From positions 1-14,440 of the forward strand of contig JAABPT010000443.1 in the NCBI GenBank assembly GCA_011391855.1: a DNA stretch of 14,440 nt, read 5' to 3'. The stretch is from Burkholderiales bacterium. GTDB taxonomy: Bacteria > Pseudomonadota > Gammaproteobacteria > Burkholderiales > Burkholderiaceae_C. The notes beneath the pieces are model-generated. The model was not told the DNA's origin, did no database searches, and saw nothing but the letters and a program-made list of their open reading frames with translations. A program made the translations under genes and the position numbers. Numbering within the stretch: position 1 is the first letter of the stretch; each line of letters starts with the position of its first letter. Shown here piece by piece: positions 6,738 to 12,327 of the stretch.

Positions 6738-7271
6738 TCAGGGCTTTTCCAGCAGCGTCTTCAGGTTTGCCAGGCCGGACTGGTAGACCCCGGTGACGGC
6801 CTTCACGGCGGCTTCGTCGTTCTGGTCGGGCGGCGGGTCGTTGTTCGGGAAGCCGCGGTAGAAGGCGCCACGCCATTCGACCACCGACTGGCTGCCCTCG
6901 GCGGTGACCTGGATCGTCGCGCTGTAGTTCGTCACCGGCAGCGCGCCGCCCTGCTTGGCGCGGTAGGAGTACTTCATGCCGGCGGCGTCGTGGGCCTGCA
7001 GCGTCTCGACGATCTCGCCGCCACCCTTGAGCTTGACGGTGCGCACCGAGCCCTCGGCGTTGCCCTTGTCGGCGGCGCTTGCGGCCACGGCCGGGTGCCA
7101 GTCCTTCAGCGCGTCGAAATTGCCCATGCGCGCCCACACGGCTGCGGCCGGGGCGTTGATGGTGATCTTCTCGGTGACCTTCTGGCGTGTCGGTCCGTGC
7201 GCGGCCGCCGGGGACAGCCAGACTGCCGCCAGCGTGGCGGCGAAGGTGGAAATCAGGAATCGACGGGTCAT
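6738..7271 (-). CDS. mxaD: MxaD-like SRPBCC-fold periplasmic accessory protein
   Basis: A 177-residue exported protein of the SRPBCC (START-like / polyketide cyclase) fold. The signal peptide covers residues 1-24 (MTRRFLISTFAATL...PAAA), and the mature chain begins HGPTRQKVTEKITINAPAAAVW. The stretch WARMGNFDALKDWHPAV (about 45-62) is the typical SRPBCC start, and VVEWRGAFYRGFPNNDPPPD (130-150) is typical of MxaD. In methylotrophs MxaD is reported to aid methanol dehydrogenase-cytochrome c coupling. Here it lies in a xoxF operon, so the partner would be XoxF and the short cytochrome at 13197-13583. A Shine-Dalgarno-like GAGGAG lies 10-15 nt upstream of the ATG at 7271. The next gene starts 5 nt after the stop. 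The fold is firm; the exact MxaD function is inferred. Confidence 0.82.
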   Translation of the reverse strand: MTRRFLISTFAATLAAVWLSPAAAHGPTRQKVTEKITINAPAAAVWARMGNFDALKDWHPAVAASAADKGNAEGSVRTVKLKGGGEIVETLQAHDAAGMKYSYRAKQGGALPVTNYSATIQVTAEGSQSVVEWRGAFYRGFPNNDPPPDQNDEAAVKAVTGVYQSGLANLKTLLEKP

Positions 7272-7288
7272 GCGGCCAGGCTCCTCAT

Positions 7289-7322
7289 GGGGCAGGGAAG
7301 TGGGGGGTGGGGGATCAAGGGG
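7289..7322 (+). other. G-quadruplex-type G-run cluster
   Basis: On the plus strand the 43-bp gap between the beta-propeller gene and the mxaD-like gene has five G-runs: 7289-7292, 7295-7297, 7302-7307, 7309-7313 and 7319-7322, with loops of 1-5 nt. This satisfies the G3+N1-7 rule for a DNA G-quadruplex. Because both flanking genes are on the minus strand, the mRNA is C-rich here, so any structure would form in the DNA template strand, not in RNA. Confidence 0.4.
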
Positions 7323-8277
7323 CGGCGCCGGCCGGCGGCGCGCCGATGAAGTCGCCGAAGCCGCGGCTGTTGCGGCCGGTGGCGACGGTGGCCAGCAGCC
7401 GGCCGCTGCGCGCGTCGAGCACGCTCAGCGCGTTGTCCATCCAGTTGACGACATAGACCTTGCTGCCATACGCGGCCACCCCTTCGGGATAGCCGAAGCC
7501 GGCCAGGGTGCGCAGAGGTTTCAGGCTGTCGGCGTCGATGACGCTGACGCTGTCGGCGAGCTGGTTGGTGATGTACAGCAGCCGGCCATCGGCGGCCAGT
7601 GCGGCGCCGTAAGGGCCTTCGCCCACCGGCACCATGGCCACCACCTGGGGCTGGTCGGGGTTGCGGATATCGATGACGCTCACGTCGTTGCTCTGCACAT
7701 TCAAGGCGTACAGACGCTCTCGCGGGGCGTCCAGCAGCAGCGCAAACGGGTGGCTGCCCACCTTCACGCGGGCGCGCACGCGCAGCGTGTGGGTGTCGAT
7801 CACGGCCACGCTGTCGTCGTCGCGTTCGGCCACGAAGGCCAGGCCGACACCGGCCGCGGCCACGCCCGCTGGCGCGCGTCCCACGGCCAGGCTGCGCGGG
7901 GCGCTGCCGGTGCGGGTGTCATAGACGAGCAGCCGGTTGTTGAACCAGTCGGCCACCACCAGCTGGCTGCAATCGGGCGTGGCGGCCAGGCCCACCGGGC
8001 CGCTGCCGGCGGGCCAGGTCTGCACCACCTGGCGGCTGGCCATGTCGATGACGCTGATGCTGCGGCTGTCGGGGTTGGAAACATACACGCGGCCGTTGCC
8101 GCCGCAGGCCGCCACACCGGCCGGCGACCGGCCCACTGGCACCGTGGCCACGACACGGTCGATTGCCAGGTCGACCACCGACACGTCATGGCTGCCCTGG
8201 TTGGTGATGTAGGCGAAGGGCGCCGCCGCGGCTGTACCGGCGGCCAGTGCCAGTGCCAGCAGCGTGCGCAGGCGCAT
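7315..8277 (-). CDS. PQQ-associated YVTN-type seven-repeat beta-propeller protein
   Basis: A 320-residue exported protein built almost wholly of YVTN/NHL-like repeats. A signal peptide (about residues 1-19) is followed by seven repeats of roughly 40-44 residues with the core Y-x-x-N-x-x-x-x-SV-x-V-ID and VPVG-x-x-P-x-G-VA: AYITNQGSHDVSVVD, VYVSNPDSRSISVID, VVADWFNNRLLVYD, FVAERDDDSVAVID, LYALNVQSNDVSVID, LYITNQLADSVSVID and VYVVNWMDNALSVLD. Seven repeats fit a seven-bladed propeller. Families of this type co-occur with PQQ dehydrogenase clusters; binding of a ligand or partner is likely, catalysis is not evident. Its ATG overlaps the stop of SoxYZ-like copy 2 by one base (TGATG at 8277), implying coupling. 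A 43-nt gap to the mxaD-like gene follows. Confidence 0.88.
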   Translation of the reverse strand: MRLRTLLALALAAGTAAAAPFAYITNQGSHDVSVVDLAIDRVVATVPVGRSPAGVAACGGNGRVYVSNPDSRSISVIDMASRQVVQTWPAGSGPVGLAATPDCSQLVVADWFNNRLLVYDTRTGSAPRSLAVGRAPAGVAAAGVGLAFVAERDDDSVAVIDTHTLRVRARVKVGSHPFALLLDAPRERLYALNVQSNDVSVIDIRNPDQPQVVAMVPVGEGPYGAALAADGRLLYITNQLADSVSVIDADSLKPLRTLAGFGYPEGVAAYGSKVYVVNWMDNALSVLDARSGRLLATVATGRNSRGFGDFIGAPPAGAAP

Positions 8278-9131
8278 CAGGAAGTGGCAGGCGCCAGCAC
8301 GACCGAGCTTTCGAAGCGCCGGTCCTGCGAGTCGACGGCTTCGACCTTCAATTCACCCGGGCCGCGCGGCACGAAGCGGAAGCGCAGGTTCGGGTTTTCG
8401 CTGATCGAGAAGTCGAGGTCGGCCGACATCACCGGCTTGCCGGCGAAACTGACGTTCACCTGGCGGACAAAATGCGCCGGCGTGAACTGGCGCGAGAGCT
8501 GGTCCATCGCCATGCCCGAATGGTTCGGGTGATTGATCATCAACTGCGCCAGCATCGGCTGGCCGGGGCGCAGTTCGCCGTCGACACGCAATCGCATCTT
8601 GCCGAGGTTGGCCAGGGCCTCGGCCGGGTCCTTGCCGGAGGGCGCCGAGCAGCCGCCCGAGGCCTTGACGAAACGTGTGGCCATGTAGAGCTGGCCGTCG
8701 CTGAGCTCGGCGATGGCGCGCACATGGGTGTATTCGTCGACACGCACGCGGGTCTCGATCTCGGGGTCGCCGTTGCCGGGCGCGAAGTCGAAGACCGCGG
8801 CCACCACCGAGGGGTTGCTGTCTATGACGAGCGTCAGACGCTTGACGTGGCGGCTGTCGCCCGCCGGGATGTGCGTGCGCATTGCGATGGGCACGACGGC
8901 GGCGTCGGCCGCGCGCACCGGGGTTTCCAGGCTCAGCAGGCCGGCCGGTGCGCTGGCGATGCTGCGGCCCTTGAACAGGCTGGCCTTCACCCTCAGCCAG
9001 TTCGGGCTGGCCTCGGGGTTGTCGGCCGTCTTCACCTGTGCCTGCGCACCGGTGACCAGCAGCGCGGCCAGCAAAGCGGCGGCGCACAGCGCCAGCCTGG
9101 GTAGGGCATGAAGGGGGGGCGTGATGTGCAT
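8277..9131 (-). CDS. Quinoprotein dehydrogenase-associated SoxYZ-like fusion carrier, copy 2
   Basis: A 284-residue paralogue of the carrier at 4904-5728, with the same SoxY-SoxZ order. A signal peptide covers about residues 1-32 (core LALCAAALLAALLVTGAQA). The SoxY-like part has RVDEYTHVRAIAELSDGQ (130-147) and the carrier cysteine C161 in KASGGCSAPSG. The SoxZ-like part has INHPNHSGMAMD (199-210), FTPAHFVRQVNV (216-227) and DFSISENPNLRFRFVPRG (240-257). Outside the shared motifs the two copies differ considerably, pointing to old duplication, yet short DNA tracts around the DEY and GGCSAP motifs are nearly identical (about 5330-5375 versus 8719-8762). It starts 1 nt after copy 2 of the metallo-beta-lactamase-fold gene and overlaps the propeller gene by 1 nt. 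The cargo is unknown. Confidence 0.9.
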   Translation of the reverse strand: MHITPPLHALPRLALCAAALLAALLVTGAQAQVKTADNPEASPNWLRVKASLFKGRSIASAPAGLLSLETPVRAADAAVVPIAMRTHIPAGDSRHVKRLTLVIDSNPSVVAAVFDFAPGNGDPEIETRVRVDEYTHVRAIAELSDGQLYMATRFVKASGGCSAPSGKDPAEALANLGKMRLRVDGELRPGQPMLAQLMINHPNHSGMAMDQLSRQFTPAHFVRQVNVSFAGKPVMSADLDFSISENPNLRFRFVPRGPGELKVEAVDSQDRRFESSVVLAPATS

Positions 9132-9132
9132 G

Positions 9133-10143
9133 TCAGTCTTCCCACTCGAGTTCGGCGAATGCGGCCGTCAGGTTGCGACGGTGGAAGTGCTCAGCCAGCA
9201 GCCAAGTGCTGCCGGCGGGCAAGACCGCATCTTGCACCGTCTGCGCCAGGCTGCGTCGATCGCGTAGCGCTTTTCTCACGTCGCGCTGCAGGGCTTCGAG
9301 GTAGGCCTGCTGCGGCGCCAACATCACCGGCCAGTCGCGGGTGGGGGCGCCGTGGCCGGGGATGGCGAAGGCGACATCCAGGCGCTGCAGTTCACTCATC
9401 ACCGCCAGCCAGCCCTTGAGCTTGCCGTCGAGCACGGGCAGGTGACCGACGAAGACCAGGTCGCCCAGGAACAGGCTGCGGGTCTGCAGGTCGAGCACGG
9501 TCAGGTCGCTGTCGGTGTGGCCGGTGGGCCAGGCGCGCAGCGCAAGCTTGCGGTTGCCGAGGTCGAGTTCTACTTCACCGGCCACGGGCAGCGTGATCGT
9601 CACCAGCTCCTGCGACTGCAGCGTGATGCCGCCGTCGCGCAGCAGCGCATTGCCCCAGCTGCGCTGGCGCGCGGCCACCGCTGCGGCGAAGCGGCTGTGG
9701 GCGACGAACTGCGGTGGGTTGCCGCCATTTCCGGCTGCAAACGCGCCCAGGCCGAGCACATGGTCCGGGTGCGCATGGGTGCTGATGACGTAACACACCG
9801 GCAGCGGCGTCACCTGGGCGACAGCACCGCGCAGCCGCTCGCCCACCGCGGGGGAGCCACCGCTGTCGATGACGGCCACGCAGCGTTCTCCCACGACAAA
9901 CGCCAGGTTCGCCACATCGTCCGCCCGCCCCTCCATCCACGCCTGCTGCACCCCCTGGTGCACCCAGACCCCCGGCGCCAGCTGTTGCACCGCCAGCGGC
10001 GCCGCTGCCAGCGGCGCAGCCACAAGCCCCGACAGCGCTGCAATCAGAACGCCAAGCTTCCCGCCACGGAACCGGCTCGGCCCATCCGTCGGTGGACGGC
10101 CCCCTCGGGGGGTCGCGAGCGCCAACGAGCTTGGGGACCACAT
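9133..10143 (-). CDS. SoxH-like metallo-beta-lactamase-fold hydrolase, copy 2, metal site intact (quinoprotein relay metallohydrolase 2-like)
   Basis: A 336-residue exported metallohydrolase. The ligand set is complete: H123, H125, D127 and H128 in VISTHAHPDHVLG, H209 in GHTDSD, D228 in LFLGDLVF, and H264 in IPGHG. This binuclear-site pattern resembles the glyoxalase II / SoxH branch. The signal-peptide core starts at about residue 30 (LGVLIAALSGLVAAPLAAAPLA). The first 30 residues (MWSPSSLALATPRGGRPPTD and on) are encoded by a palindromic repeat (10052-10134) and make an abnormally long n-region. The ATG at 10143 directly follows the upstream TAA, with no Shine-Dalgarno sequence; there is no other ATG before the hydrophobic core, only a TTG at codon 7. 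It ends 1 nt before SoxYZ copy 2, so the pair probably works together. Substrate unknown. Confidence 0.9.
   Translation of the reverse strand: MWSPSSLALATPRGGRPPTDGPSRFRGGKLGVLIAALSGLVAAPLAAAPLAVQQLAPGVWVHQGVQQAWMEGRADDVANLAFVVGERCVAVIDSGGSPAVGERLRGAVAQVTPLPVCYVISTHAHPDHVLGLGAFAAGNGGNPPQFVAHSRFAAAVAARQRSWGNALLRDGGITLQSQELVTITLPVAGEVELDLGNRKLALRAWPTGHTDSDLTVLDLQTRSLFLGDLVFVGHLPVLDGKLKGWLAVMSELQRLDVAFAIPGHGAPTRDWPVMLAPQQAYLEALQRDVRKALRDRRSLAQTVQDAVLPAGSTWLLAEHFHRRNLTAAFAELEWED
10052..10134. repeat. Palindromic intergenic-type repeat captured as the 5' coding end of a gene
   Basis: This 83-bp stretch is bounded by 7-bp inverted ends, CCAAGCT (10052-10058) and AGCTTGG (10128-10134). Inside are a CCGTC-GGTG-GACGG hairpin (10086-10099) and a C-run/G-run palindrome (10100-10112). 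From memory, near-identical sequence with the translated signature SLALATPRGGRPPTDGPSRFRGG is scattered between genes in Burkholderiales genomes; this needs a search to confirm. Only one copy is present in this window. It supplies the start codon region and roughly 30 residues of the hydrolase at 9133-10143. Confidence 0.55.
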
Positions 10144-10509
10144 TTACCGTGGCGAGGCGACGTTGATGAAGCAGCCGCTCTTGACCTGGGTCTGCAGCTC
10201 GCGGAGGCGGCGGATCTGCACCTGCAGCGATTCGGCGTCGCGGATGTAGCCGCCGCGTTCGCCGCCGATGCTGTTGGCATTGGTGGCGGTGTTCATGGTC
10301 ATGTACTCGTCGAAGCTCACCTGGCGAGCCAGCGCGTCGAGCGCGCATGAGCACTTGTTGATCATCTCGTAGTACGGACCCGGGTGGTTGCGCACACATT
10401 CCTGCACGTAGAGCACACGGTCGACAGTCGGGAAATCGTTGGCCCAGCTGCTGCCGGTGGCCAGCAGCAGGGTGGTGGCCAGGGCGCGGCGGAACGGACG
10501 GGTGGTCAT
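10144..10509 (-). CDS. Small exported cysteine-motif protein, unrecognised
   Basis: A 121-residue protein I cannot assign to a named family. A Sec signal peptide covers residues 1-23 (MTTRPFRRALATTLLLATGS, cleavage after SWA). The mature chain has a compact motif, E-C-V-R-N-H-P-G-P-Y-Y-E-M-I-N-K-C-S-C-A-L-D (C38, H42, C53, C55), then a Gly-rich turn IGGERGG and a helix with heptad-like Leu/Ile positions (about 93-110), ending in SGCFI (C113). The C-x14-C-x-C spacing, with His between, could form disulfides or bind a metal or haem-like ligand, but no CxxCH is present. The ATG at 10509 is preferred over an upstream open frame that shadows the next gene. Its TAA abuts the ATG of the hydrolase (TAAATG) and it lies 20 nt after the preceding gene. 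Probably part of the same periplasmic relay. Confidence 0.72.
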   Translation of the reverse strand: MTTRPFRRALATTLLLATGSSWANDFPTVDRVLYVQECVRNHPGPYYEMINKCSCALDALARQVSFDEYMTMNTATNANSIGGERGGYIRDAESLQVQIRRLRELQTQVKSGCFINVASPR

Positions 10510-10529
10510 CGGCAGGTACTCGCTAGGGT

Positions 10530-11231
10530 TCAGGGCGAAGGTTTCGGCGCGAAGGCCATGGCGCCATCTATCAGCATCTCCTGCTGAATCAACGGCCCCT
10601 GGCCGGGCTGGGTCCCGCTGACGATGGTCTGGATCCCATACACCCCGCCCTGCACGGTGCGGGCCAGGATGAAGCGGTACTGCTTGCCCAGGTACTGCTC
10701 GAACTTGGCGCGGTTGGGATCGTCGAGGTAGGGCGAGATCAGGATCTCCTGGGCTTCGATGTCCTTGCCCTTGTAGGCCACCTGCACCTTGCGCACAGTA
10801 GCACCGTTGAACAGGGCCATGCGGATGCGTTTGCGGAAGTAGGTCTGCGAGCCCTTGGTCAGGCGCTGCATCGTGCGAATGTCGTTTTCCAGGAAGTACA
10901 GCACCACGGGGTTGCCTTCGGCGCCGTCGATGGGCGGCAGCGTCAGCGTGCGTGCGCCCGTGAGGAACTCGCCGCTGGCCTTGCAGCACTGCTTGCCGGC
11001 GTCGAGCGCGGCCACGTCCAGTCGCACCTTGTCCTCGAAGGCTGGCTCGGCGCTGCCAGTCTGCTTGAAGACATAGCGCAGCGTGCCAGGCAGGGCGACG
11101 TTGTCGAGCTGCCGGGTCATGAACAGCAGCCTTTCGGCCTGCGAGAAGTCCTTCTGGTCGGTGGCCGCCAGGGCCGTGCACGGCCAGTAGACAGCGGCCA
11201 GGAGAAGTGCAGCAAACAGGTTCTTGGACAT
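10530..11231 (-). CDS. Exported conserved-type protein with vicinal cysteines, unrecognised
   Basis: A 233-residue protein without a family I can name. The signal peptide covers about residues 1-23 (MSKNLFAALLLAAVYWPCTALA). The mature part looks like a mostly beta, globular periplasmic protein: LPGTLRYVFKQTGS (48-60), DKVRLDVAAL (67-76), a vicinal pair C82-C83 in GKQCCKASGEF, PVVLYFLENDIRTMQRLT (108-125), then YFRKRIRMAL, QEILISPYLDDPNR (161-174) and YRFILARTVQGGVYGIQT (185-202). The alternation of charged and hydrophobic residues and the closing strand suggest a lipocalin- or LolA-like barrel, which is only an impression. It sits 54 nt after the protease gene and 20 nt before the small Cys protein. 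It contains no haem or metal motif beyond the two cysteines. Confidence 0.75.
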   Translation of the reverse strand: MSKNLFAALLLAAVYWPCTALAATDQKDFSQAERLLFMTRQLDNVALPGTLRYVFKQTGSAEPAFEDKVRLDVAALDAGKQCCKASGEFLTGARTLTLPPIDGAEGNPVVLYFLENDIRTMQRLTKGSQTYFRKRIRMALFNGATVRKVQVAYKGKDIEAQEILISPYLDDPNRAKFEQYLGKQYRFILARTVQGGVYGIQTIVSGTQPGQGPLIQQEMLIDGAMAFAPKPSP

Positions 11232-11285
11232 GAGGCGTCGGGGCGTGGAAATGGGAATGGGATGACGGCGTCGCGGAAGAGTGTG

Positions 11286-12317
11286 TCAAAGCCCGGCTTC
11301 CGGTACCACCAGGGCGGAGGCCAGCGCTGGAGCCAGCGCATCGAGGCGCTGGCGGATTTCCAGCGCCTTGGCCAGCTGGCCCTGGCGCAGGGCCAGCTGG
11401 CCAAGCTGCAGCCAGGCCATGGCCGAGCCCGGGGCGAGTTTCACCGACTGCTCGAGCGCACGCACGGCATCGCCCAGCCGGCCCATGCCTTCGAGCGCCC
11501 GGGCCAGGGCATTCAGCGGCGCGGGGTCGGTGGTGTCAGACTCGCTCCAGAGCCGGGCCAGGGTTTCCAGTTCTGGCCAGTTCAAGTCGCGCTGCAGTGC
11601 TGCGGCCTGCAGGAAGGCGGGCTGCAGCGGCGGCTGACGCTGCCAGTAGAACTGCTCGGCGGGTGGCACGGTGGTGAATGGCGCCACGGGCTGGAAGTTG
11701 GCGTTGGCGCCCAGCATCGGCCGCAGCCATTCGGCGGGCGAAGCGAAATAGTGCAGTTGCCCGCCGCGCAGCCGGAAGGTGAGCAAGCCCACCAGCCGCA
11801 GTTGCTCATCAAAGAGCGCACCGCCGCTGGCGCCCGAGCTGAACCAGTTGTCGCTCTGGATCACGTAGCCGCCGTCCAGGCGGTGCAGATCGATGACCTG
11901 GCCGGTGCTGTTCTGCAGACCCTGGCCGCCGGTGAAGCCCACGGCCGCCACGGCCTGGCCCACCACGAGCTCGCTCGACTGGCCGACGACGACGCTGGGT
12001 GCTCGCAGGCGCGGCACTTTCAAAACGCACAGGTCGTGCCCCGGGTCGCGAGCCTGGGCTTCGACGCGCCAGCGCTCGTCACCGCGAACCACGCTGATGC
12101 CCACGGCCGACTGCGTGACATGACAGTTGGTGACGACCAGGCCGTCGGCCACGACCACGCCAGACCCCAGCGCATAGCCGCCCTGCTGGCGGCTGACCTC
12201 GACCTTCAGCACACTGGCGGCGGCTTCGAAGAGACGTTCGCGTTCCAGCGTGGCCGCTGCTGGCAGGCTGGTGGCCAGCCCCAGCGCCACGGCTGCCGCG
12301 GCCAGGAAGCCTTTCAT
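11286..12317 (-). CDS. Trypsin-like serine protease with C-terminal TPR, exported
   Basis: A 343-residue secreted protease. After a signal peptide (about residues 1-21) comes a trypsin-like domain with an intact triad: H66 in VVTNCHVT, D95 in PGHDLCVLKV, and S164 in SSGASGGALFD. The oxyanion/strand segment GSGVVVADGLVVTN is typical of HtrA/Deg-like enzymes. No PDZ domain follows; instead, from about residue 245 to 330 there are TPR-like helices (LNALARALEGMGRLGDAVRA, AWLQLGQLALRQGQLAKALE). Protease plus TPR suggests processing or quality control of a specific periplasmic partner in this operon, for example the dehydrogenase or the carriers; that is inference. It lies 10 nt downstream of xoxJ. 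The cysteine pair C65 and C97 flanks the active site and could be a disulfide. Confidence 0.86.
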   Translation of the reverse strand: MKGFLAAAAVALGLATSLPAAATLERERLFEAAASVLKVEVSRQQGGYALGSGVVVADGLVVTNCHVTQSAVGISVVRGDERWRVEAQARDPGHDLCVLKVPRLRAPSVVVGQSSELVVGQAVAAVGFTGGQGLQNSTGQVIDLHRLDGGYVIQSDNWFSSGASGGALFDEQLRLVGLLTFRLRGGQLHYFASPAEWLRPMLGANANFQPVAPFTTVPPAEQFYWQRQPPLQPAFLQAAALQRDLNWPELETLARLWSESDTTDPAPLNALARALEGMGRLGDAVRALEQSVKLAPGSAMAWLQLGQLALRQGQLAKALEIRQRLDALAPALASALVVPEAGL

Positions 12318-12327
12318 GCCGGCCGTT

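Noticed and set aside
6733..7137. Upstream in-frame extension of SoxH-like copy 1 to a start at 7137
   Set aside because: The extension lies out of frame across the mxaD-like gene and would bury the signal peptide that begins at 6732.
6976..8532. Plus-strand open frame of 518 codons
   Set aside because: It runs antisense across the mxaD-like, propeller and SoxYZ genes and has His/Gln/Ala-rich composition with no motif.
4904..9131. Thiosulfate-oxidising Sox system
   Set aside because: No SoxA, SoxX, SoxB, SoxC or SoxD is present, and the SoxYZ proteins are fused with SGGCSAP in place of the terminal GGCGG; the quinoprotein context explains them better.
10510..11289. Upstream in-frame extension of the 121-residue protein
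   Set aside because: It shadows the 233-residue gene in another frame; the ATG at 10509 yields a clean signal peptide.
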